Shown here in pieces: positions 7,599-16,065 of a DNA stretch of 64,000 nt. This DNA comes from Nostoc linckia z4 (GTDB lineage Bacteria; Cyanobacteriota; Cyanobacteriia; Cyanobacteriales; Nostocaceae). The notes beneath the pieces were generated by a model. The model ran no database searches. It had not been told where the DNA came from and saw only the letters and a list, made by a program, of their open reading frames with translations. Where the stretch lies: positions 169,487 to 233,486 of the forward strand of contig NZ_LAHA01000001.1 of the NCBI RefSeq assembly GCF_002608075.1. Reading direction: 5' to 3'. Position 1 is the stretch's first letter. Each line of letters starts with the position of its first letter. A program made the translations under genes and the position numbers.

Positions 7599-8867
7599 CT
7601 ATAAATTATTTGTGTTGGGATATACTCTTCCTTTCCAACTACCACCGCGTCCTTGCCAGTGACGGAGTGCAGAATCTAAAGTCATCAAGGTATAGAGAAA
7701 AGCGATCGCTGGTAAACTAAAGGCGAACCAAAAAGAACATTTATAAAAGCGAATTGTCGGATAGTAAGCTAAGGTCATTAATAACCAAGCGAATAAACCT
7801 GTAAATAAGATTCCCCAATTACGCCAAACTACACCCAACATCACACCTATAGGTGGAACTAAATAAATTAAGGTCATTCCTACCAAAGTTCCCAATAACA
7901 ATAACGGAGAATAATTCAATTGGGTATAGGCAGTACGAGCAACCATATCCCAAATCGTCGCCAGGGAATTATAAGGACGCAAACTGTGAGTTAAAGTACT
8001 CAATCCTAGCCAGATACGTCCTCTTGGGGAAGACACGGAGATGGGGAGACGGGGGGATGCGGGGAATGAAAATATCTTTGCGTCAGAGCGTCCCCATATC
8101 CTTGCGTCCTCTTCTACACCACTCTTCTTCACCGCCGCAGCCAAGGCGCAATCATCTATTAAAGCTTGGCGAATCGCTTGAATACCGCCGATTCGCTCTA
8201 AAGCTTCTCGGCGTATTAGGATAGAACCACCAGCAGCTGCGGCTGTGGGATTTTTAGGATTATTCACCCAGCGGAAGGGATAGAGTTTTTGGAAGAAAAA
8301 AACGAAAGCGGGAATCAATAGTTTTTCCCAATAACTTTGACACCGGAGTCGCACCATTACTGAAACTAAATCTAAATTTTCCTGCTCAGCTTTAGCAACG
8401 AGTCGGCAAAGACTATTCACGTCATGTTCGATATCTGCATCGGTAAGGAAATAATAGTCTGGTGTCAATTTAGTAGCATTCTTGATACCTTGCTCAACTG
8501 CCCAAAGTTTCCCCGACCAACCAGGAGGTAGCGGTTCTCCAGAAATGATATGTAATTGCTGTGATTTATCTAGGGCGTAGGCGACTCCTTCGGCGAAATT
8601 TGCTGTACCGTCTGTGCTGCGATCGTCTACTAAAAACACTTCTAAAGAACCAGGATAATCTTGGAGTAAGAGCGATCGCAAGCTAATTGGTAGTAATTCA
8701 GCTTCGTTACGCGCAGGAATCACAGCACAAACTCTAGGTAAAGACGTTGTATGTAACTTCTCTACTTCTAGTTGTTGGTCTAAGAGCCAAAACTGCCCCC
8801 GAAAACACAGTAATCCTAACCAAATTATTATGGATAAAACCACCAATGCTAATAAAATTACACCCAT
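7599..8867 (-). CDS. hpnB: hopene-associated glycosyltransferase HpnB-like
   Basis: 422 residues: an N-terminal membrane helix (residues 3-22), a GT-A family 2 domain with PARNEAELL, LVDDRSTDGT and DADIEHD metal/nucleotide motifs, the IDDCALA catalytic-region segment, and three to four C-terminal membrane helices. It is divergent from squalene-hopene cyclase, the usual partner of HpnB in hopanoid loci. About 32 residues between VKKSG and GRIWLGL look like a translated intergenic repeat (bases 8022-8117). The precise sugar and acceptor are unknown; a role in hopanoid modification is inferred from context. Confidence 0.82.
   Translation of the reverse strand: MGVILLALVVLSIIIWLGLLCFRGQFWLLDQQLEVEKLHTTSLPRVCAVIPARNEAELLPISLRSLLLQDYPGSLEVFLVDDRSTDGTANFAEGVAYALDKSQQLHIISGEPLPPGWSGKLWAVEQGIKNATKLTPDYYFLTDADIEHDVNSLCRLVAKAEQENLDLVSVMVRLRCQSYWEKLLIPAFVFFFQKLYPFRWVNNPKNPTAAAAGGSILIRREALERIGGIQAIRQALIDDCALAAAVKKSGVEEDARIWGRSDAKIFSFPASPRLPISVSSPRGRIWLGLSTLTHSLRPYNSLATIWDMVARTAYTQLNYSPLLLLGTLVGMTLIYLVPPIGVMLGVVWRNWGILFTGLFAWLLMTLAYYPTIRFYKCSFWFAFSLPAIAFLYTLMTLDSALRHWQGRGGSWKGRVYPNTNNL
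8022..8117. repeat. 96-base repeat-like insert inside hpnB
   Basis: The segment has GGGGAAGACACGGAGATGGGG and CGGGGGGATGCGGGG elements typical of intergenic repeats here. It adds exactly 32 codons between the conserved segments VKKSG and GRIWLGL. A 9-base direct repeat CGTCCTCTT occurs at 8017-8025 and 8105-8113. Confidence 0.6.
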
Positions 8868-8992
8868 AACCTATTGCAAATTCTCAGTGACTCAAGACAG
8901 AATACTATGTCTACTGATAGAGGATAATAATTTTTTCACCTGCATTGCCGTGTTGTTAACTAGTGTTGAGTGTTGAGGTTGAACGGTTTTTG

Positions 8993-10906
8993 ATGCAAAC
9001 ACAAGACAGGGTAAAAGTCAAGGAAGTAGCCCAAGCGATCGCAGCTAGCCAAGAATATCTGCTTTCAATACAAAATCCGGCGGGTTATTGGTGGGCAGAG
9101 TTGGAATCTAATGTCACCATCACCGCCGAAGTGGTGCTTTTGCATAAGATTTGGGGAACAGACAAAGCAAGACCTTTGCACAAAGTTGCAGCCTACCTGC
9201 GTCAAGAACAACGCGAACATGGCGGCTGGGAACTTTTCTATGGTGATGGCGGAGAACTTAGCACCTCAGTTGAAGCTTACATGGCGCTGAGATTATTGGG
9301 TGTGCCAGTAAGCGATCCGGCCCTGGTGCGGGCGCGCCAGTTTATTCTCGAACGGGGTGGTATTAGCAAAACTCGGATTTTTACCAAGTTGCACCTAGCT
9401 TTAATTGGCTGCTACAACTGGCGCGGTATTCCCTCGTTACCACCTTGGATAATGCTGTTACCTGAAGCTTTCCCAGTGAATATTTACGAGATGTCTAGTT
9501 GGGCGCGTTCTAGCACTGTACCGTTGTTGATTGTGTGCGATCGCAAACCGATTTTTCTCGCTGACCAAGGTATCAACCTAGATGAACTATACGTTGAAGG
9601 TGTGGAGCGAGTCCAGTGGGGATTACCCAAAAATAACGATTGGACAGATTTATTCCTCGCCTTGGATGATGGCTTCAAGTTGGCAGAACGTCTCAATTTA
9701 GTCCCCTTTCGGGAAGAAGGCATCAAAGCCGCCGAAAAGTGGGTTTTGGAACGGCAAGAAGTTACAGGGGACTGGGGCGGCATTATTCCGGCGATGCTGA
9801 ATTCTATGTTGGCTTTGCGGTGTTTGGATTATGACCAAAACGACCCCATTGTGGAACGAGGGCTGCAAGCAATTGACAACTTTGCCATTGAAACAAAGGA
9901 CTACTACCGGGTACAGCCTTGTATTTCACCTATTTGGGACACGGCTTGGGCGATACGTGCTTTGGTAGATTCTGGTTTGACAGCAGATCATCCGGCTGTG
10001 GTTAGGGCTGGGGAATGGTTATTGCAAAAGCAAATTTTGGATTATGGAGATTGGGTTGTCAAAAATCGCCAGGGAAAACCAGGGGCTTGGGCCTTTGAGT
10101 TTGACAATCGCTTTTATCCCGATGTCGATGACTCGGCTGTGGTGGTGATGGCGCTGCATCAAGCAAAACTGCCCAATGAAAAAATCAAGCAAGCTGCCAT
10201 CGCCCGTGCCTTAAAATGGATTGCAACTATGCAGTGTAAACCAGGTGGTTGGGCTGCTTTTGATTTAGACAACGACCAAGATTGGCTGAACTCCATTCCC
10301 TATGGAGACTTGAAAGCGATGATTGACCCAAACACCGCAGATGTCACCGCTAGGGTAGTAGAAATGCTTGGTGCTTGTAATTTGTCAATTGAACCGCATA
10401 ACCTACAACGGGCACTGACTTATCTTTTGAACGAACAAGAAACAGAAGGTTGTTGGTTTGGTCGTTGGGGTGTCAATTACATCTATGGCACTAGTGGAGT
10501 TTTATCAGCTCTAGCGTTGATTGGCCCTGAAAAATATAAACTCAATATAGAACGCGGGGCTGCTTGGTTATTGGGATGTCAAAATGCAGATGGTGGTTGG
10601 GGCGAAACTTGTCGCACTTACAACGATCCCAGTCTCAAAGGACAAGGACGCAGTACTGCATCTCAAACGGCTTGGGCTTTAATTGGCTTATTAGCAGCAG
10701 GTGAAGCAACTGGTAAATTAGCCCTTGAAGCCATAGAACGGGGAATTAACTATTTGGTGACAACTCAGCAACCGGATGGTACTTGGTTTGAGGCAGACTT
10801 CACTGGTACAGGCTTTCCTTGCCATTTTTATCTCAAATATCACATGTATCAACAATACTTTCCTTTAATTGCGCTAGGACGCTATCGAAGGATGATAGAT
10901 GATTAG
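8993..10906 (+). CDS. shc: squalene-hopene cyclase
   Basis: About 637 residues from the ATG at 8993; an upstream GTG at 8963 would add ten. The acid motif FYPDVDDSAVV places DVDD at residues 377-380, matching the DxDD protonation site of the family. Several QW repeats are visible, such as QNADGGWGE, and QQPDGTWFE and KPGGWAAFD. The C-terminus FPCHFYLKYHMYQQYFP is characteristic. The enzyme converts squalene to hopene or hopanol at the membrane, the entry to hopanoids. The stop codon lies inside the edge of a MITE-like element at 10905-11030. Confidence 0.96.
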   Translation: MQTQDRVKVKEVAQAIAASQEYLLSIQNPAGYWWAELESNVTITAEVVLLHKIWGTDKARPLHKVAAYLRQEQREHGGWELFYGDGGELSTSVEAYMALRLLGVPVSDPALVRARQFILERGGISKTRIFTKLHLALIGCYNWRGIPSLPPWIMLLPEAFPVNIYEMSSWARSSTVPLLIVCDRKPIFLADQGINLDELYVEGVERVQWGLPKNNDWTDLFLALDDGFKLAERLNLVPFREEGIKAAEKWVLERQEVTGDWGGIIPAMLNSMLALRCLDYDQNDPIVERGLQAIDNFAIETKDYYRVQPCISPIWDTAWAIRALVDSGLTADHPAVVRAGEWLLQKQILDYGDWVVKNRQGKPGAWAFEFDNRFYPDVDDSAVVVMALHQAKLPNEKIKQAAIARALKWIATMQCKPGGWAAFDLDNDQDWLNSIPYGDLKAMIDPNTADVTARVVEMLGACNLSIEPHNLQRALTYLLNEQETEGCWFGRWGVNYIYGTSGVLSALALIGPEKYKLNIERGAAWLLGCQNADGGWGETCRTYNDPSLKGQGRSTASQTAWALIGLLAAGEATGKLALEAIERGINYLVTTQQPDGTWFEADFTGTGFPCHFYLKYHMYQQYFPLIALGRYRRMIDD

Positions 10907-11030
10907 ACTTCTCTTATAAGTCGGGAAAAGGGGAAAGGGAAAAGGGGAAAGGTTTGGTATTTTCCCTTTCCCCAATAAAGATGCTTCCCTTTTCCCACAA
11001 GAGTGCAAAAAGCACTTTTGCAAGTCGTCT
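10905..11030. mobile_element. MITE-like element, family E (copy 1)
   Basis: It begins AGACTTCTCTTATAAG and ends CTTTTGCAAGTCGTCT, giving imperfect terminal inverted repeats around AGACTTCTTGCA. The interior is GGGAAAAGG purine units followed by complementary pyrimidine units. Related copies lie at 35182-35303 and 54467-54590. No coding capacity is visible. Confidence 0.65.
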
Positions 11031-11697
11031 ATTGATGAGTGTTGATTGATGACTGTTGACGGTTGATAGTTGACATTAAGAGGGCAGAGGGCTTTTATGA
11101 AATTCCCATAAATAAATTTAGGGGATTTAACAAGGACATCGTATTTTTTGCGCTGCGCGTCTCGAAATACATTTTCGACTTTTGTTCATAAATGAATTTA
11201 GGGGCTTGTGACCATTTTGGCAGAGGACAAAAATTGCATTTTTGACCTTCTGCCTTTCTTTGGTCACAGTTGATGCTTAATCAATTCGGCTTGACGATAA
11301 CACTTCAACTTAATTTGCGGTAAATTCTGTGAGTAATGTATTGATTCAAATATACATTATTGTATCAAATTAGAAGTAGAAAATGAACCTCAGAGTTTAT
11401 GGCGATCGCTGATATTAAATTCCTTAAAAGCTGACCTACATTGATTTCTAGCTGTAATACTTTTAAGAAGTATGCTCAACTCTAGTAAATTATTTACATT
11501 TGGAGCTTGATGGGAATGTAATGTAGTATTTTGTGTAAAAAAATGGTGGAATAATCAATGTTAAAAGTTTGACTATCTTATTCATGTCTTAATTAATATT
11601 CCGATATTTTAGTGGTGAATAAAAAACTATAAAAAAGCAGAAGATTAATCTAAAATCAACATATTTAAACCAACCAAAAGGCAGATTAAATTAGCTA

Positions 11698-11810
11698 TAA
11701 TTGCCTTTAGCATATTGAATACAAAACAAAGGGCGTTACGACTTTAGGGTGCAACTAACACAAGGACATAGATAATCACAGGGTAAAAGTTTTAGTTTTT
11801 ACTCTGTGTT
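11698..11810 (+). ncRNA. candidate small RNA with intrinsic terminator
   Basis: A TATAAT hexamer at 11698-11703 precedes about 100 bases with no open frame. These end in a strong hairpin at 11777-11808 (arms CACAGGGTAAAA and TTTTACTCTGTG, one G-U pair) followed by TTTATTTG. No protein gene is close enough upstream to own the terminator. No -35 match was found and no known RNA family was recognised. Confidence 0.25.
11777..11808 (+). terminator. orphan stem-loop terminator
   Basis: A 12-bp stem with an 8-base loop and a T-rich 3' flank. It stands more than 800 bases beyond shc, so it is more likely to end an unannotated transcript than the cyclase mRNA. Confidence 0.5.
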
Positions 11811-11972
11811 TATTTGTTTATACCAAGGTGTAAACAAATCGAAATGTGGATTATAGCAGCTTCAAGTAGGTTATCCCAATTGGAAAAAAGAATGCTACAA
11901 ATACACCATTTCTAGAGACGGGATTCATCGCGTCTTAATCCAAGGATATGTTGTAATCATTAATTGAATTGG

Positions 11973-12158
11973 TAAGTAGGTCAACTTAATTAAACATAAA
12001 ACAATGGTAGTGGCGTGACAAGTTTTAAATGTTGCAATAGATTTTATTGTGGGATGGGTGTCCTCACCCGTCCGGGCAAGCAGTATGCCCACCCCACAAG
12101 AGTTTCCTAATGCACTATTTTAGCTGTGTCAGTCCACTACATTTATTGACATCTACGT
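11973..12158. mobile_element. MITE-like element, family A (copy 1)
   Basis: The 134-bp core at 12007-12140 begins GTAGTGGCGTGACAAG and ends CTGTGTCAGTCCACTAC; GTAGTGG is the terminal inverted repeat. A GC-rich centre (GGGATGGGTGTCCTCACCCGT) can form a hairpin. The outer flanks 11973-12006 and 12141-12158 recur around the copy at 33345-33478, but in inverted orientation relative to the core. Confidence 0.75.
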
Positions 12159-12220
12159 TGGCTTTTGCCTGACTACACAAATAATTTCAGATATCAAACC
12201 GGATTCCTATATGTAAATCC

Positions 12221-12712
12221 CTAAATTTCTGCGCCTGCTTTCGGTTCTGTACCCATTGGGGCAGCATAATCGCGGAAAAGAGTAATTTGTTGTTCAAAAG
12301 GTAATGCTTGAATTCTGCTAAACAGCGCTTGAGATCCTGAGCTAAGTTGATAATCTCCAGGTACAGAAATAATACTACCATTGTTCATACCTTGAGCTAA
12401 TAGATACCAAAACAGTACCTTTGTAGTATCGCCTAAAGACCCATATTGGCGAGAAATTTGACTATCAACTTTGTTAATCAAATCACGCTGAATTTGTAAT
12501 TGTTGTTCTTGGGATAATTCTTTAACTTGATTAAATAAACCTTCAGCAATGTCTGAAGAAGCTGTACTAGCACCAGGGGCAGCTGGAGTAATTGATTTAC
12601 CGATTTCTTTATAGATAAACCAAAACAAACCTAGCTGTTCATCTACATCTAATTTTTGCCAAGCTTCTACATGTTGACGAATAGTTGGGTCGCCAGTTTG
12701 TGTGTATGTCAT
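12221..12712 (-). CDS. helical carotenoid protein (OCP N-terminal domain paralogue)
   Basis: 163 residues forming only the all-helical N-terminal domain of orange carotenoid protein; the NTF2-like C-terminal domain is absent. Tyr34 (in FWFIYKEIGKS) and Trp102 (in LFWYLLAQGM) align with Tyr44 and Trp110 of Synechocystis OCP, which contact the ketocarotenoid ring. A GGAG site 6 bases before the ATG at 12712 supports this start over the one at 12730. Family members bind carotenoid and quench singlet oxygen, and some quench phycobilisomes. Which HCP clade this belongs to cannot be decided by eye. Confidence 0.93.
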   Translation of the reverse strand: MTYTQTGDPTIRQHVEAWQKLDVDEQLGLFWFIYKEIGKSITPAAPGASTASSDIAEGLFNQVKELSQEQQLQIQRDLINKVDSQISRQYGSLGDTTKVLFWYLLAQGMNNGSIISVPGDYQLSSGSQALFSRIQALPFEQQITLFRDYAAPMGTEPKAGAEI

Positions 12713-13029
12713 TTTTAACTCCAATTGCAATTAACTAACACTTACAAAACTTACGTAGCGAGATTATTTATTGAGGTGGGGAATTAGGTATGAGGCATGG
12801 GGCATGGGGCATTTTTTCTGTCCTATGCTTCATGTGCAGCCCAAATCCTTAATTTTTTGTTTCTCATGCGTAAGTTTTAATTTAGTGTTATTTGCAACCT
12901 TATCAAATCTAGATCTGGAGTTTTACCCTACTGAGGACAGATGTATTTGAATCATAAAGAAGAGGAATTTAGAAACAAAATATAAATAAATTGGGGGAAG
13001 TATAGGTAACATCAATTCAAATTTTGACA

Positions 13030-13665
13030 TCACACTAGAAGATGTGAACGCAAAATTTCTTGAATTACTTGTTGTACAGCTTGTTTACTCAAGCTACCAT
13101 CTACCCGCACAATTCGTGAGGGATGGGATGCAGCTAAGGAAGCGTATCCTTGCTGAACGCGGCGATGAAAAGCAATTGTCTCTTGTTCAATGCGGTCTAA
13201 AGATTGCAGTGTAACGTCTTTACTTTTGCGGGACAGTCCCACCTCGACATCCACATCCAGCCAGATGGTTAGGTCACTTTCCAAGCCACCAGTGGCTATA
13301 TAGTTGAGTTGATTGATTAAGTCCATGTTCAGACCCCGACCATATCCTTGGTAAGCAATGGTAGAGTCAGTGTAGCGATCGCATAAAACATATTTCCCTA
13401 CTGCAAGATTAGGCTTCAGTTCTTGTTCAACGTGTTGGGATCTATCAGCAGCATACAACAACAATTCTGTCACTTCCCCAACTGGCTTATCTTCTGACTT
13501 TTCTAATAACAACCGCCGAAGATCCAAACCTAATTCCGTTCCCCCTGGTTCGCGAGTTACTACCACAGAAATTCCTAGACTTTCCAACCACTGACAACAA
13601 AGCTGTATTTGGCTGGTTTTACCGCAGCCTTCCACACCTTCAAATACAATTAGTTTTCCACCCAT
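13030..13665 (-). CDS. tmk: thymidylate kinase
   Basis: About 211 residues from MGGKLIVFEG; an upstream ATG at 13692 would add nine. The P-loop FEGVEGCGKTSQ, the TREPGGTELG motif, the DRYTDSTIAYQGYGRG substrate segment and WLDVDVEVGLSRK are all present and in order. The enzyme phosphorylates dTMP to dTDP for DNA synthesis. It stands alone between the HCP gene and a repeat-bearing gap. The length is normal for the family. Confidence 0.95.
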   Translation of the reverse strand: MGGKLIVFEGVEGCGKTSQIQLCCQWLESLGISVVVTREPGGTELGLDLRRLLLEKSEDKPVGEVTELLLYAADRSQHVEQELKPNLAVGKYVLCDRYTDSTIAYQGYGRGLNMDLINQLNYIATGGLESDLTIWLDVDVEVGLSRKSKDVTLQSLDRIEQETIAFHRRVQQGYASLAASHPSRIVRVDGSLSKQAVQQVIQEILRSHLLV

Positions 13666-13825
13666 GCTTTTTGCTGCAACAATAGCGCCCACTGTAAAAT
13701 CTTACTATTTGGAAGTTGCAAGTAAAAAAATATTCGATTGGTGGGGTTGACGGTTGACTGTTAAGGGTGCGTTCGTCCGAATGAAATATGAGTCCTATAG
13801 TTTATTTTTTTGCATCACTTAGTTA

Positions 13826-13955
13826 TAGGACTTACGCAATGCCGATATTGTCATTGCCACCGAAACGGAGTGTAGGGAAGCAATCCCAGCGTCAGTGAGG
13901 ATTACTTCCCTATCCCTCGTAATGACGGAATTACGTTATTTTTGCGTAAGTGCTG
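13826..13955. mobile_element. MITE-like element, family B (copy 1)
   Basis: It starts TAGGACTTACGCAA and ends near TTTTGCGTAAGTGCT, an imperfect terminal inverted repeat. The interior carries GCCGATATTGTCATTG, GGAGTGTAGGGAAGCAATCCC and CTCGTAATGACGGAATTACG. Relatives lie at 21673-21795, 22266-22435, 26348-26420 and 60511-60612. Confidence 0.75.
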
Positions 13956-14052
13956 AGTTAATTATCAACACATGTAGAAATTCTCTCTACACTCGTAGTA
14001 TTACCAGACCTGAAAATTAGATTATCATCTTCAAAAATAGACGAACTATTCT

Positions 14053-15912
14053 ATGTTGACAAGTTGCCAGCAGGTTATAGAAAAATTAAATATTAATATT
14101 GAACTGTTTTTTGAAAATTTAGAAAAAGGTTCAAATAAAAAGCAATTAATTGAACTCGATAAAGAAATTATTTGTCAATCATTATTGGGAACTTCTCGAC
14201 AACAAATAGCTAAATTTTTACATTTACCAGAACAAAGAATTCGGGATAGATTAAGTAATAATATTTATCCTAGAATAGCAGAATTAATGCAAATTGACCA
14301 AGAACAAATAGCTGGTAACTGGGTCAAGCTTTTGAATTTTTTACTAGATGGCGATCGCGGATATAAATTGAATGCTCCTCTTCAACTAAATAATGATAAC
14401 TTTCAAGGAAGTTTTGGCAGGCAAATTTTTCTTTATCCCCAAAATCAAGATGTTGTGGAATTACAACTCCAAGCAACAAAATTTTATCAGCAAGGACTTT
14501 ATTACCAAGCCTTAAAATGTTTTATCTGGGCTTGGAAAAAAGAAAAAGAAATTTATCATACAGGTAATCCTGAAGTTTTAATTTACATTAATAATTGTTT
14601 AATTGAATATAAACAATCTTTTTTAAAAGATAAAAAAATCCAAATTTATACTGTAGCTGTGGTTGTTCCATTTTATCATAACCAAGGACAGGTGGCTGCG
14701 GAAATTTTAAGAGGAGTCGCTCAAATTCAACTACAAATTAATATTCAATCTTTTCAAAAAATTGCTTTAGAAAAAGAAATAAATTTAGCTGATATTATAC
14801 CTGAAGGATTTTTCAGTTTAAATCATACAGATAATCAAATAGCCTTGAGGATTTTAATCGTCAATGACCCTAACAATTTATATGCTTCATATAGCCAAAC
14901 AGCAGAAAATCTAGCTTCTTTAGCACCACAATTAAACTTGATTGCCATTATCGGTCATTATTCAAGCGAAATGACTAAAAAAGCACTACAGTTTTATTCT
15001 CAAAATGGATTAGTTTTAATCAACCCTAGTAGTACTTCTAATGAACTTTCTCATTTATCTAGTGGTGAAAGCTTATCATTTTTTAGACTGACTACTCAAG
15101 ATAACATCAATGCAACACAATTAGGTCATTGTTTGATTGAAAAATTTACAGGTAAAAGTGGAATCAAAGTAGCTATTTTTTATAACAAAAATAGTAGCTA
15201 TAGCACTTCATATAGAAATAGCATTAAAAATATTTTAGAAAATTATCAGGAAACTTTTATTTTACTTAAAGAATGTAGCTATATTAGCGATAAATACTAC
15301 CATATCCAAGCTTATATTGAAGAAATTAAACAAGATGGTGTCGAGGTTATTATTATAATTCCTGATGGGGGAATTGAACCGAACTCTCTAGATAATGCTG
15401 GTTTGATTAGTAGATTAAAATTGAATAAATGTATGATAGCTGGTTCAGCAACTTTCTACCACGAAAATGTTTTACATTGGATTCACGAGCAAAGCCAATA
15501 TAATACAGCAGCTACCAACGAGTGTCAAATTATAGCTTGTGTTCCTTGGCATTGGCACAGTGAAAAAAATGGCTGTAATAGTAAAAATCAAATAGGGCAG
15601 TGTTTTTGTCAAATAGGAACTCAATTATGGGGAACAGAAAATTTATCGTGGCGCAGTGCAACAGCCTTTGATTCGGTGTTAATAATTTTCAGAATTGTGG
15701 AATTATATCAAATTAAAGATAGCCAATCTTTATTGATAAATATGAATAAACATTTTAAAGAACAGAAAAAATCGGTGAAGGGAGTTACAGGAAATATTGA
15801 ATTTAGAGAAAATGGCGATCGCTTCAATCCCCCAACAGAAATAGTAGCAGTAAAATGGAATGCACAACAGCAAAAATGGCAATGGACAATTGATAACAAA
15901 ATTCAGATGTAG
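14053..15912 (+). CDS. HTH-domain protein with PBP1-type ligand-binding domain
   Basis: 619 residues. Residues about 30-80 form a helix-turn-helix (GTSRQQIAKFLHLPEQRIRDRL) like the N-terminal HTH found ahead of many Nostocales signalling and conflict proteins. A TPR-like helical stretch (QATKFYQQGLYYQALKCF) follows near 140-190. From about residue 195 (YTVAVVVPFYHNQG) a type-1 periplasmic-binding fold of the branched-chain amino acid receptor type runs to the end, with LNLIAIIGHYSSEMT and LVLINPSSTSNEL typical of that family. No signal peptide or membrane helix is visible, so the receptor fold should be cytosolic. The role is unknown; ligand-gated signalling is an inference. Confidence 0.75.
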   Translation: MLTSCQQVIEKLNINIELFFENLEKGSNKKQLIELDKEIICQSLLGTSRQQIAKFLHLPEQRIRDRLSNNIYPRIAELMQIDQEQIAGNWVKLLNFLLDGDRGYKLNAPLQLNNDNFQGSFGRQIFLYPQNQDVVELQLQATKFYQQGLYYQALKCFIWAWKKEKEIYHTGNPEVLIYINNCLIEYKQSFLKDKKIQIYTVAVVVPFYHNQGQVAAEILRGVAQIQLQINIQSFQKIALEKEINLADIIPEGFFSLNHTDNQIALRILIVNDPNNLYASYSQTAENLASLAPQLNLIAIIGHYSSEMTKKALQFYSQNGLVLINPSSTSNELSHLSSGESLSFFRLTTQDNINATQLGHCLIEKFTGKSGIKVAIFYNKNSSYSTSYRNSIKNILENYQETFILLKECSYISDKYYHIQAYIEEIKQDGVEVIIIIPDGGIEPNSLDNAGLISRLKLNKCMIAGSATFYHENVLHWIHEQSQYNTAATNECQIIACVPWHWHSEKNGCNSKNQIGQCFCQIGTQLWGTENLSWRSATAFDSVLIIFRIVELYQIKDSQSLLINMNKHFKEQKKSVKGVTGNIEFRENGDRFNPPTEIVAVKWNAQQQKWQWTIDNKIQM

Positions 15913-15938
15913 AGACGTTGCATTGCAACGTCTCTACA
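15908..15938. repeat. 31-base perfect palindrome overlapping a stop codon
   Basis: TGTAGAGACGTTGCA, one T, then its exact complement. The TAG stop of the preceding gene lies in the left arm. A copy differing only at the centre lies at 59778-59808. It may act as a terminator but lacks a T-run. Confidence 0.8.
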
Positions 15939-16065
15939 AGGATTTTGATATCATACAGAATCCTTTTCAGTGTAGGCATCGGTATCTTGTTTGCTGTGCT
16001 AATCTTTATTAGCTTCCGCTTTCGCCGTTCACAATTCTTTGTTTAGCGTTCTGTGCTTATTGAAT

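Larger units (their letters stand above)
11031..11972. other. AT-rich intergenic region without recognised gene
   Basis: No protein-coding frame with recognisable content was seen on either strand. The region holds a TGTTGAC heptamer patch near 11040-11075, two related AAATTTAGGGG segments near 11115 and 11197, and towards its end an orphan terminator-like hairpin. Confidence 0.5.
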
